A stretch of DNA of 64,000 nucleotides. Source: Podocnemis expansa. Taxonomy: Eukaryota; Chordata; Testudines; Podocnemididae. The notes under the pieces were generated by a model. The model worked only from the letters and a program-made list of their open reading frames with translations. It was not told the DNA's origin and ran no database searches. The translations under genes were made by a program, and so were the position numbers. The stretch covers positions 12,288,142 to 12,352,141 of the forward strand of contig ML681997.1 in the NCBI GenBank assembly GCA_007922195.1, in the 5' to 3' direction. Shown piece after piece: positions 1-9,675 of this stretch (position 1 is the stretch's first letter; every line of letters starts with the position of its first letter).

Positions 1-1029
1 CAAGCAACATTTTTCTTTTCTGAACCCCAGCAAAGTGTCTGGTCATTTCTAATTTTAGTCATGTTGCTTTCTTTAGATAGTAATAGTTAGACCAATGAAC
101 AATTTTTTGTAAAGAATCTCCTTGCTAAATTTAATTTCTTTCTCTGCATGCAGAAACGTCTTTAAGCAGATCACAATTTCTTTAAACTTATTCATTGTTT
201 GAATGCTCCCAGCATCTCTTAGAGTGATTAAAAAAACCTTAACCTCTAGACTGATCCAGGACAGTTCACTGTGAGCACTGGGTACTAGCTATCCAAATTT
301 TGAGCTGTTATATGACTAATCAATAGTAATTTAGGACCATGTGTCAAAAATTGGGCCAATCAGTTGGGCTAATCAATAGTAACTTGGGGCCATGGGCCAA
401 AAATTGATGATTTACCTAGTGGTCTTGTCAAGATGCTACACAGATTTATTATTTAACTGCTTACTTATGTGGTCCCAACAGAAAAACATCTGGCTGCTTT
501 CAAACTAATCATGAAACTAAGGTTTCTTCTTTCTTCTTGAGCCCTATTCCTCCTTCTATCCACTCAACTCATAATCTGGGCCTAACTATAGGTTAGCTAG
601 TCTTGATCTTCCTTAAGTCTTCCTTAGCTAGTCATGATCTTCCTTGTTCTTGTCAGTCACCCTAAGTGACATTTATACTCATACACAAAATTTTTCCCTC
701 CATTACTGAAGATCAAGCTGGAAGGATTATATAATGTATCCTCCCCCAAGATCCCTTCTAACTTAAAGGTTCAAAATGTAGTTTCTATCTAGTGTTTAGG
801 AATTCTTCCCTCTTCCCTAAGTGCTTTTAAAATATATCTCTATTGTTTTCTTTACATTTCTAGAATGTAGCCATTCTGAATGTACAGGCTTCATAATCAA
901 CAGAAAAGCTAAACATCTGTGGTATGTGCATATGACCATGAATTCCTTTAACATTTCTTTTTTCTTCTATGAAAACCTGTTTCTGTATCTTGCACCAGCA
1001 TCTCATTCTTCCTTGCAAATACTGAAGGA
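1..1029. other. AT-rich non-coding sequence
   Basis: I see no gene, RNA or recognisable transposon end in this stretch. Open frames are short and unsupported by codon pattern or splice sites. The only internal structure is the short direct duplication listed separately. Confidence 0.6.
314..408. repeat. Direct duplication, 54-bp period
   Basis: Two diverged copies of about 40-54 bases follow each other, starting at 314 and 368. Each begins with CTAATCAATAGTAA and contains CAAAAATTG. This is a local tandem duplication with no sign of function. Confidence 0.7.
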
Positions 1030-1990
1030 TATGATTGTCACATTTAGGGTGCATGCCAGACCAGTGCAGGGTTGTCATGATCTGCCCTGAAACTTATATA
1101 ATGCTTCGCTCTTGTAGCTCCCAAACTCGTTCACTCATAAACAGCCTGCAGGTCACACTCTGAATGTTTGTGTACAATTACAGCCCTGGTTCTGCAGTTC
1201 TGACCTAGAAGCCCACCAGCAAAACACCAGTTACACTCTGGTTTCCACCAGCCTTTGTTCCTACTTGCCGGGTGAACCTAACACACTCCCAGTCATGAAT
1301 TTCCCCCTACACATATGTTCTGCACTGTCCTGCTCTCTCGTGGACAGTTCACTTACTATAGTTCTGTTGCCCTTGTAAAGGGTCAATAGTTTACCGTTTT
1401 AATTGGTGTTATGAGGCAGTTCAGTTTAAACACAACACTGGATTTGTTATATTTTTAAAAGGCAAGTTTATTTAAGTAGAAGGAGAAAGTGAGAACAAGT
1501 GAGCTTTGTGTTAGTTCAGGTACAAGGTGTTAAAGTCAGAAATAGCTGCAAGAGAAATAAAGAGAACACTTCCTAGTAGCTAAGGCTCAAACTACACTTG
1601 TTACATGTTCTCAGGACATGAAATTCTAAGGGCAGGAACTTCTCCAAAGTCATAGGCCTAATTCTTTTGTCTTCCCAGGTGAAAGAGAAAGGTATTGAGA
1701 CATAAGGAGAGAGGGCTTGGGGTGTTTTAGCCCCTTACTTTATAGTGCAGTCTTCCTTTGACAATCAGTTTCCTGCGGGTTACCCCTAGATAAAGTTCAT
1801 GCCAGGTATGAGGAGGGAGATCTGGAGTCTCGTGATGAAAGAGATTCCATACTATCATTTGCTAAAATGCAGATCCAACTCTTCCTGCCTTCTTTCACTG
1901 CCAAAGAACAGCCACTTGATAGGTGATTTTCAATCAGCTCTGATGACTCCTGATTAGAGGCATCAGCTTGTCCTTTGTTTTTGAGAAATA
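1030..1990 (+). repeat. Dispersed repeat, plus copy, class unresolved
   Basis: This block is clearly homologous to the reverse complement of 9019-9675. Shared landmarks in order are the pair CAGACCAGTG, TTTTGTAGCTCCCAAA-like sequence, AACAGCCTGCAG, CACTCTGGTTTC, CAGCCTTTGTT, ACACACTCCCAG and GGAGTCTCGTGATGAAAGAG. The homology spans roughly 900 bases here but is shorter in the other copy because of internal deletion. Length and the lack of terminal inverted repeats would suit an LTR or a LINE-derived segment. No coding potential is visible. Confidence 0.75.
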
Positions 1991-2215
1991 GATTTACCTC
2001 CTGTGATTCTGTCTGGATTTAATAGAATAATTTATTATTATTTTGCATATTAATAATATTTCATATTTACAATAATCCATATGTGATATGCTATGTTTGG
2101 TATCAGTGGAAAGGTTTTAATCGGCTAGGAATAATTCTGTAGTTTATCCGAAGGTGTCATATCTGTATTAGAAGCTAAGGATTGGTTTGTTCTGTTTAAG
2201 TTTCAAGTTATTGGA

Positions 2216-2997
2216 TGCTGGGACATTCCCAGGCTGGGTTTATGCAAACTGTTCTCCTTAATGGCCCATTGAGGAAGGCCCCAGGTATAGTGGGCACAGG
2301 GAGAAACCTGTGGAGCCACTAAGACTTGCCCTTGTGACTCGGCTCCATTTGCAAAGACTCTGGGGAAGGACAGAGGTGATAAAAGGCAGTTGATCCATCT
2401 CCATTTTGTTTTCAGTCTTCAATCTGCAACCAACACCCTCCTCTGGAACTATTATCTCCTACCACTGAACGAAGGACTGAGACCCAGCCAAGTGCTGGGT
2501 GTCCACCAGAGGAATTGGACTAATCTGCAAACTCCAAATTCTTCAAGGACTTGCTTTCTGTGGACTCTTAATCATTTGTATATATGTGATTTACTTTAAC
2601 ATCTCTCATTTTGTTTCTCCTCTTTTTATATTAAACCTTTAGTTGTAGTTACCAGAGGATTGGCTGGCAGCATGGTATTTGGGTAAGATCCAAGCCTATA
2701 TTGTTCTGGGCAATGTGGCTGGCCCTTTGGGGTCAGGAGAACCTATTTCTGTAAGAGACCCAGGGGCTAGGTGAGGACCAGAGGAGCTAATGTGCAATAA
2801 AGTGGGGTGTTTCTATTTTGTTATGCTTTGTGATGACCAGTGTGGGAATCAGAAGCATGTTTTGTTATTGACTGGGAGACTGGGTTAAGTACCTCCCATC
2901 AGTGATTTAGGTGTTTGGCTCCTGGTTTTGCAGCCTGCCCTGATTTTGGCACATTCAGGAGGTGGTCCTAGGAGGCCTGGGTCACACCTCCTACACA
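2216..2997 (+). mobile_element. Putative solo LTR
   Basis: The block starts with TG and ends with CA. It has a TATA-like GATAAAAG at 2378-2385 and an AATAAA polyadenylation-type signal at 2797-2802. These spacings fit a U3-R-U5 layout of about 780 bases. No flanking retroviral genes, primer-binding site or clean target-site duplication was found, so the boundaries are approximate. It could also be another long dispersed repeat. Confidence 0.4.
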
Positions 2998-3866
2998 GAT
3001 TTGTTTGGTAAACACATTTTGGTCATAATCTCAGCTTATGTTCATAACTTTTAACATACACTTCTTACATATATTACACAAGAATATTAATGATCAGTGT
3101 TAGTTTTTAAATGATACCTCAAAATGCATAGTTTGCACCCAAAAATATTATAGTCGCATGCAAGGGGTGAATAAGGGGTGCTTGTGGTCCCAGTGACTTA
3201 TTTAAAATTGTAGTCTCTCTCTTTTGTCTGTAACTGTCACTTGCAGTCCCTGCTAACAACAGCTGAGTGAATTTTGGAATTTCTGTCTTGCTTTAACAAT
3301 TCAACATTAATATTTATCCCAAATCAAGACAAACTGAAGTACTGAAAACTTTTATGGCATGAAATAATTAAAAAAAAATATTTGGAAATACTGAAGCATT
3401 TTGTTTTGACATTTTTAGCAAAATTAAACATTTTGACATTCCTCATATAGAAGTTTTATTTCTGTTGGTCTGACCCAAAGTGCTTTGTAAGTTTGTAAAC
3501 ATTAAATTGCAATTCCCTAATGTAGCATATTGCCTCATAGGAGATGCTGAAACTTTCAGTGTCTGTTCCTGGAGTGAATATTATTATTTATCTTTCCTTT
3601 CTGTGTAATTTTTTAAATATTTATTGTATTTCAAACATTCCTTTAAGGTTTCATTTTGGGCCTGTAGAAAGACTCCCACCAGTTTGTTTGGGTGCTAGAC
3701 TGAACCCTTGGTGACTTCCCCACCTTTATTAAACTCACTTCTGTTCAATGTCAGCAGCTACAGAACCCAGAAGTAAATAGTGATTTGCCAAACCAAAGCT
3801 CATTGATTATATATTGACCCACTGGAAGCTGGTGCATCCTATTCCATATCTGCTGTACTGACTCAC
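2998..3866. other. Unassigned non-coding sequence
   Basis: AT-rich sequence without coding frames, RNA features or clear transposon ends. A short segment near 3650-3720 resembles old dispersed repeats but cannot be delimited. Confidence 0.5.
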
Positions 3867-4465
3867 TGAGGGTATGTCTACACTGGAGCTTTAGGTTGAC
3901 TTAAGGACACTTACCATATATATTTGGGTATAAGCTGCTCCAGGCATAAGCCACCCCCCCAATTCTGAGCCCAAAAGGGGCAAAATGGGTGACCAGTGTA
4001 TAAGCCAAGGTCCCCTTTTGGCCTTGGCCCTACCCCCCCATCCAGTGGTGGTGGCTTCCCCTGGAGTTCTCAACACCTTCCCTAACCCCCAAATCTTTGT
4101 TGCTGCTTTTCCCCTGTCCTGTCCAGTCCTTACTCCTGCCCCCCTGCTCTACTCTTTTCTCACTGCTGCCCTGTTGCCCCCTGCTCTACCCTTTCCTCAC
4201 TCCTGCCCCCCTCCTCCTCATTGCTGCCCCCTTGCTCCTCCTGCTGCCCCCTACTCTGCTCTTTCCTCACTGCTGCCTCCCTGCTCCATCCTTTCCTCAC
4301 TTCTGCCCCCCTTCTCAGTTCCCTGCTGTTGTCCCCGTGTTCCCCAATACCCTTTCCACCCTTTCCCCGTCACCCCCCAACCAATGTTCCCTCTAAGGGG
4401 AGAGAGCAGCTGAGCAACTCCTGTTGCTCGCTGCGCTCCCCCCCCACACAGGGCCTGCTGCACAG

Positions 4466-5128
4466 CCCCTCCCCTGCTCCTGGCATCACCCCCCCCAGCC
4501 CCGGCACCACCACCCCGCTCCTGCTAGCCCCCCCGGGTCCTGGCATCGCGCCCTGCTCCCACTCGCCCCCCCGCTCCCGGCATCACCCCCCACTCCCGCT
4601 AGCCCCCCCGGTCCCGGCATCGCCTCCCCACTCCCACTCGCCCCCCCGCTCCAGGCACCACCCCCCCGCTCCCACTAGCCCCCCCCNNNNNNNNNNNNNN
4701 NNNNNNNNNNNNNNNNNNNNNNNNNNNNNNNNNNNNNNNNNNNNNNNNNNNNNNNNNNNNNNNNNNNNNNNNNNNNNNNNNNNNNNNNNNNNNNNNNNNN
4801 NNNNNNNNNNNNNNNNNNNNNNNNNNNNNNNNNNNNNNNNNNNNNNNNNNNNNNNNNNNNNNNNNNNNNNNNNNNNNNNNNNNNNNNNNNNNNNNNNNNN
4901 NNNNNNNNNNNNNNNNNNNNNNNNNNNNNNNNNNNNNNNNNNNNNNNNNNNNNNNNNNNNNNNNNNNNNNNNNNNNNNNNNNNNNNNNNNNNNNNNNNNN
5001 NNNNNNNNNNNNNNNNNNNNNNNNNNNNNNNNNNNNNNNNNNNNNNNNNNNNNNNNNNNNNNNNNNNNNNNNNNNNNNNNNNNNNNCCCCACTCCCGGCA
5101 GCATGCCCCCCTGCTCCTGCTCGCCCCC
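4466..5128. repeat. C-rich minisatellite around the assembly gap
   Basis: Units of about 37 bases alternate between GCTCCCGGCATCACC-like and CTCCCACTAGCCCCCC-like forms. They run up to the gap at 4687 and resume just after it at 5087. Long apparent open frames here are low-complexity Pro/Ser/His sequence and are not genes. Confidence 0.8.
4687..5086. other. Assembly gap (400 N)
   Basis: Exactly 400 undetermined bases lie within the C-rich minisatellite of the hAT-like insertion. The round length suggests a sized or estimated gap rather than measured sequence. Confidence 0.99.
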
Positions 5129-5317
5129 CCCCAGCCCCCACAAACTTACCTTGGGGCTGGACTGGAGGGGCAGGGCCCAGCCCTAACTCCTGGGCCAGAG
5201 AAGCTCTACGGAGCATGCTCAGATTTTCTGGGCATGCTCCGTTAGAGCTTTTCTGGGTGGGAGTTTTCAAAACTCCCTGCTCCACAGGCACTCCCTTGAA
5301 GGAGTCCGGCTGCTGGC

Positions 5318-5420
5318 TAGCACTGCTGCTTAACATGCAGAAGGTCCTGGGTTCAATTCCCAGGGGGTTGGACTCAATGATCTCATGAGGTCCCTTCCAG
5401 CCCTATGATTTGATTTGATT
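5318..5420 (+). mobile_element. tRNA-derived SINE with CR1-like tail
   Basis: The head folds like a tRNA half: anticodon-type stem CTGC/GCAG around TTAACAT, and the B-box-like GGTTCAATTCC at about 5350-5360. The anticodon position AAC and the following AAGGTC resemble tRNA-Val. The tail TTGGACTCAATGATCTCATG and GGTCCCTTCCAGCCCTATGA is CR1-like, followed by (GATTT)n. A 7-bp duplication TGCTGGC flanks it (5311-5317 and 5421-5427). It is not a functional tRNA gene, since the 3' half of the cloverleaf is replaced by the tail. It sits inside the hAT-like element at 4382-5501. Confidence 0.85.
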
Positions 5421-5530
5421 TGCTGGCAGTGCGCTGCCGGCTGCCTTCCCTGCACTGGCGGCTGCGCTGCAGCGCGCCAGCACAGCTTACATGGAATATT
5501 GCCCCCAACCCCTGCTGCTGCTTTTCCTGC

Positions 5531-5582
5531 CCTCCCCGCCCCCCCCCCCAACCCCGGGGCCCCCCGCCCCCCCCCCCCCCCG
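5531..5582. repeat. Poly-C tract
   Basis: Runs of C interrupted by few other bases, within the remaining part of the 3-bp-TSD transposon. Confidence 0.9.
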
Positions 5583-5835
5583 GCCCCTGACTTGGCCGCT
5601 CCAGACTTAAGCCAGTGGAGACAGGGAATAGCTCTTAAGTGGCCTCCAGGCCCCTACCAGAGTGCCTGGCCACCAGGAAGGGTCGACCTACCACCTGCCA
5701 GTGTGGACACAGGCAGTCGACAGGAGTTTCCAATGTGGACATTCTAAGTTGACTTAACAAGGTTGACTTTAAGTCAACTTAAAATCGAGCTTGTTAAGTC
5801 AACTTAACAGGGGCTCCAGTGTAGATGTACCCTGA

Positions 5836-6217
5836 GAAACTTAACAGCAGGAAGGTGCAGGATACAGCAATTAATACTGCCCTTATCCTTACCTCTTTCA
5901 GAGTATTTAAAATCTTCCAGATAGTGAGCCTGGGCAGCAATCCCTGATAAAGTTAAAAAGGTTGACAAGATGATGTAACTGGAAAGCAAATTACTTATAA
6001 GTTTAATGTAATGTGTAATAAAAATGTAAACTATGCAGCGAAAAAAAGCTAGATGTAATTAAATGTAAAAATAACATGCAGTAAATCTCATTGAAGTATG
6101 ATAAACAATATAGTCATTAATGATTTCATATATTAAAACAGATTCATAATTCAAAGTAACCTCAGTGTATGGTACAGACAAAAGTTCATATGAATAAGAT
6201 GCATTTTGTCTTAGACC
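5836..6217. other. Unassigned non-coding sequence
   Basis: AT-rich sequence with no supported gene or repeat boundary. Confidence 0.5.
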
Positions 6218-6355
6218 TTGTAGAAGCACCTAGAGGTCCCAATCAGAGATCAGGGCCCATTGTGCCAAATGTGTACCTCACTGCACACAAAATTGTGTTA
6301 GACACTTCACAAGCAAAGAAGGGCACATCTCTTGCCCTTCAGAATTTAGGTCCCA
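6218..6355 (+). repeat. Old dispersed repeat (family shared with 29840-29945)
   Basis: The order of motifs CCCAATCAGAGATCAGGGCC, ATTGTG, GACACTTCACAAG and CTCTTGCCC parallels CAATCATAGAGCAGGGCC, CTACTGTACAAA and CCCTGCCCCTAGG in the later copy. The two are in the same orientation and strongly diverged, consistent with an ancient amniote SINE or LINE fragment. Confidence 0.5.
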
Positions 6356-6934
6356 GTTTAAGAGAGTATGTAACCACATCCTGAAATCCAGCCCTTTCAG
6401 AACTACATCTAAATACATGCTTAAAGGCTCACCAAGGTCAAAGGGATTTGAGTGTGTCGTTCAAGTTAAGCATGTGCTTAACTGATGTCCTGAACAGTCC
6501 TGTTTTTCTGAACTGCTACCTTAAGGTTTAAATTCAAGATCTGACACAACTTGTGAGCACAACAAACAATGGTGGAAAGGAAGGAGAAGAAAGCTATACT
6601 AAGGTCAGATGTCTACTTGGATTACTTATGGGCATAGTTCATATCTAAACGATGTGCTCGAGATCCTGCGTAACTTGGCCTGACTGTCGTAGAACTAGTC
6701 ATGCGTGACTTACTTTGTCTAGCTTTTTAAATCTTTTCCCTTCTGTGACCAAATGCTCCTTGATATTCACACTCTACACACCATTGTAATAAATCTTGTA
6801 CAAAATATGCCTTTGGAGGACTCATTTGAAAACTAATAACTTGCTGTTCAATAATATCCTGGCATAATGCATGTTGCAGCATTAAAGTAGTCATGGGATA
6901 AGAAGGAAGAGCCTTCATTGAGTCACTAACTGGT
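6356..6934. other. Unassigned non-coding sequence with repeat-like patch
   Basis: Around 6400-6490, TTAAGCATGTGCTTAA-like palindromic sequence suggests an old dispersed repeat. Nothing else is recognised. Confidence 0.45.
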
Positions 6935-7295
6935 TAAAAGATTGAGGTTGGGGGGAGGAAGGATAGGAATAAATGGATAGTGTCCCCCAGAGATCTGTAC
7001 TGGAACAAGTGTGGTTCAACGTATTCATAAATGATCTGCAAAAAGGGGTAAACAACGAGATGGCAAAATTTGCACGATACAATATTACTCAGGATAATCA
7101 AGCCCAAAGCACACTGAAAACACTTACAAAGGGCTCTCATAAAACTGGATGACTGAACAAGAAAATGGCAGATGAAATCAATATTGATAAATGCAAAGTA
7201 ACAGAGTGGAAATCATAATCCCAACTGTACATACAAAATGATGGGATCTAAATTAGTTGTTGCCATTCAGGAAAGATCTTGGAATTGCTAAGGAT

Positions 7296-7630
7296 ATGAT
7301 TGGGCCTTGAAAGTCTGAGATTCTGTGACTTTTGGGGACCTCTGTCACTTCTGGTGTGAAGCTGAAGCAGCTGTCAGCTCCAAGGCTACTGGCCAACAGC
7401 TGATGGGCTGGCCCCAGCCACAAAGCACTGCTGGAACAGCCTGGATCAGCTGCAACCCCAGCAGCTCTCCTCTTCCTCCTTCCACGGGGTATTTTTACTA
7501 ACAATCAGACACAGATTGTGGTTTCTTTGTGTGTTGCTGGTGAATCTTTGTGTATTGCCAGTGATCTGCCCCTGACGTTTACTAAAAATACCCAGGACAG
7601 AATGTTAACCTTAATAATTGTTATAATGAT
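7296..7630. mobile_element. Unclassified insertion inside CR1
   Basis: CR1 homology breaks after GATATGATTG and resumes at GAAAACATCTGCTCAGTG. The right part (about 7487-7594) has inverted ends, GGGTATTTTTACTAA facing TTTACTAAAAATACCC, so a small foldback element is present. The left part is GC-richer and of unknown origin. No target-site duplication could be fixed. Confidence 0.5.
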
Positions 7631-8301
7631 GTGAAAACATCTGCTCAGTGTGCAGCAGGAGGCAAAAAAGCTAACCAAATGGTTTCTCACATTAGGAGAA
7701 GGTAGGTAAAAGACAAAATATTATAATGCCACTATATAAATCCATGGTATGCCCACATCTTGATTTGCAAGCAATTCCACTCACCCCATCCCAGAAAAGA
7801 TATATTACAACTGGAGAAGGTACAGAGAAGGGCAACAAAAATGATTAAGGGTACGGAATAGTTTCTGTTTGAGGAGAGATTAAAAAGACTGGGACTATGC
7901 ATCTTGGAAGAGAGGTGACTAAAAAAGACCTGGGAGAGATCTGTGAAGTCATTAATGGTGTTGAGAAAGTGAATAAGGAAAACAACACGAGAACCAGGAG
8001 ACAGAATGAAATTGATAGACTGCAGGCTTCAAACAAACAAACCAACCAAAGGACATACTTCTTTATTCAATGCACAGACAACTGATGGAACTCACTGACA
8101 GAGATATTGTGAAGGCAAAAACCATAACAGGGTTCAGAGAAGAATTAGATAAGTTCATGGCAGATAGCTTCACCAGCGATTGTTATCCTAGATTGGCAGA
8201 GATGCAATGCTGTGCATTTAATGTACCTAGCCTTTGCTTGCTAGCAACTGAGAGTGGATTACAAGGAAAGGAGCACTCGATGATTGGCTGTTCTACTCAT
8301 T

Positions 8302-8813
8302 GGCTATGTTCACACGTAAACTCTTATTTTGAAATGAGTTATTTTGACATAAAATCCTTATTTCAGAATAACTTAAATCGAAATAAGCAAATATTAAATC
8401 GAAATAAGGGAAAACCTCAAAGTAAAATAGCATGTCCAGACACAGGACTTGCTATTTTGCTTCAGGAGAGGGGCAGCATGGGAGGTGTGGAAAAATGGCC
8501 CCTCATTGGGCCATGCCCCACCCAATATATACAAAAAGGAGGTCACCCTGGGAAGGAGAAGGGCAAAAGTGTTATTTTGAAATAACCATTATTTCGAAAT
8601 AACATGTCTGAATGGTGTTGTTTCAAAACAACTGTTTCGAAACAACGGCTATTTTGCTTTTACATGAGGTGTTATTGTTTCAAAACGATGGACGTTATTT
8701 TGAAATGACGGGGTCCCATCATTTCAAAATGAAGAAACGTCGTTTGGACATGTCCCTTTTATTTCGGAACAACAGTCATTGTTTCAAAACAAAAGTGTCG
8801 TGTGGACATAGCC
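8302..8813. mobile_element. 3-bp-TSD TIR transposon (TTATTTCGAAATAA type)
   Basis: Ends GGCTATGTTCACACG and CGTGTGGACATAGCC form terminal inverted repeats, with ATT duplicated on both sides (8299-8301 and 8814-8816). The subterminal regions repeat ATTTCGAAATAAC and GTTTCAAAACAAC. The middle shares CAGGACTTGCTATTTTGCTT and a GGGCCATGCCCC segment with the copies at 19158-21299 (inverted) and 60997-61501. It has no transposase. It lies inside the CR1 3' UTR, so it is younger than that CR1. Confidence 0.9.
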
Positions 8814-9018
8814 ATTCACTTAGAAGCATGTGGCACTGGCCACTGTTGGAAGACAGAATACTGAGTAGGAGGGACCTTTGGTCTGGCCCAGTACTGCTAT
8901 GTTCATGCCCTTATATGTAAAGTCGTAAAAACAAACTGTCATTACTACTGAAATGTTAGCAGATAAATTTGAGGAGTGGTAAACCTGTTTCTCAAAGACA
9001 AGTAGATGCATCTATATA

Positions 9019-9675
9019 GGTGTCATCAAATTTGATTGGCAATCACCAGACCAGTGCCATCATTGGCAGGAACAAATCGAGTTACAACAGCATAGAATCT
9101 CTTTCACCAAGAGACTCCATGTTCCTATCCACACAAGTGGAAGGACATTCATCGAGGGATAATCTTGAGGAAAATACATTTCAAAGGGTGACTGAACTGT
9201 AAAAGAGAGGTGCTAACACCTCAGTACTCTCTTTCTTTTAAATGTGGTGTTTCATTTTTAATATAAACTAATTTAGTGTTTGTTTGAACTGAACTGTTTG
9301 GTAAGTCCCGTTAAATTAACAAACTGTAGAATATTGACCCACTCTGTAGTATGCAAACTGCCCAAGAGAGGACTGGACAGTGAAGCAGACATGTTTTGGG
9401 GAAAATTCACATCTGGGAGTGTGTTCAGATCTCCCAGCAAGTAGTAACAAAGGCTGAGAGAAACCAGAGTGCGACTGGTCTTTTGCAGACAGGGTGCTAG
9501 GTCAGGGTGCTAGGGCTGTAGACGGACACTCAGTGGGTGAGCTGCAGGCTGTTTGCGTGGCAAAATTTGGGAGCTACAAAAGCAAAGCATTGTGAGGTTT
9601 GCTAGGTTGCAGGCCAGGTGGTGGCAGTCTTCACTGGTCTGCAGTGCACCCTTGAATGTGATATTTTCACAATAA
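9019..9675 (-). repeat. Dispersed repeat, minus copy, class unresolved
   Basis: This is the reverse-complement partner of 1030-1990. Conserved blocks include CAGGCTGTTTGCGTGG, GAAACCAGAGTGCGACT, GGGAGTGTGTTCAGATC and CACCAAGAGACTCCATG. An internal segment present in the plus copy is missing here. Confidence 0.75.

Larger units (their letters stand above)
4382..5501 (-). mobile_element. hAT-like element, CAATGTTCCCTCTAAG family
   Basis: The left end CAATGTTCCCTCTAAG matches a decayed right end at about 5485-5501. Both sides carry the 8-bp duplication CCCCCAAC (4374-4381 and 5502-5509). The body is the reverse complement of the copy at 40465-41032: both contain GAGCATGCTCAG-type sequence, a GGGAGTTTTCAAAACTCCC palindrome and an end rich in GTTGCTC. 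It carries a tRNA-derived SINE near its right end and an assembly gap in its GC-rich middle. No transposase is encoded. Confidence 0.85.
3870..5832. mobile_element. 3-bp-TSD TIR transposon with nested insertions
   Basis: The left end GGGTATGTCTACACTGGAG pairs with a right end whose complement reads GGGTACATCTACACTGGAG. The flanks carry the direct repeat TGA at 3867-3869 and 5833-5835. The right subterminal region (about 5745-5810) is built from repeats of AAGTTGACTTAA and its variants. A 3-bp duplication is compatible with the PIF/Harbinger group, but no transposase frame is present, so this is a non-autonomous copy. Most of the interior (4382-5501) is a later hAT-like insertion that itself contains a SINE and the assembly gap. 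Confidence 0.8.
6935..8915 (+). mobile_element. CR1-type LINE, 3' portion, interrupted
   Basis: This is a sense copy of the end of CR1 ORF2 plus the 3' UTR. It is homologous to 14820-15972 and, inverted, to 34090-37070 and 54296-57370. Landmarks are the CAAAAAGGGGTAAACAACGA segment, AAAATGGCAGATGAAATC, a frame at 8070-8190 encoding VKAKTITGFREELDKFMAD (C-terminal ORF2), and the 3' end CTTTGGTCTGGCCCAGTACT. Frameshifts and stops make it a dead copy. It is interrupted by an unclassified foldback insert at about 7296-7630 and by the transposon at 8302-8813. Confidence 0.9.

Noticed and set aside
4221..5336. Long open frames on both strands across the N gap
   Set aside because: They read through 400 undetermined bases and C-rich tandem repeats inside a transposon. 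The translation is low-complexity Pro/Ser/His sequence, so they are not genes.
5318..5420. tRNA gene
   Set aside because: Only the anticodon-arm and B-box part resembles a tRNA. The 3' portion is a CR1-like tail with (GATTT)n, so this is a SINE.
8070..8585. 171-codon open frame as a gene
   Set aside because: The first half is the CR1 ORF2 C-terminus and the second half is the palindromic transposon inserted at 8302. It is a chance junction of two elements.
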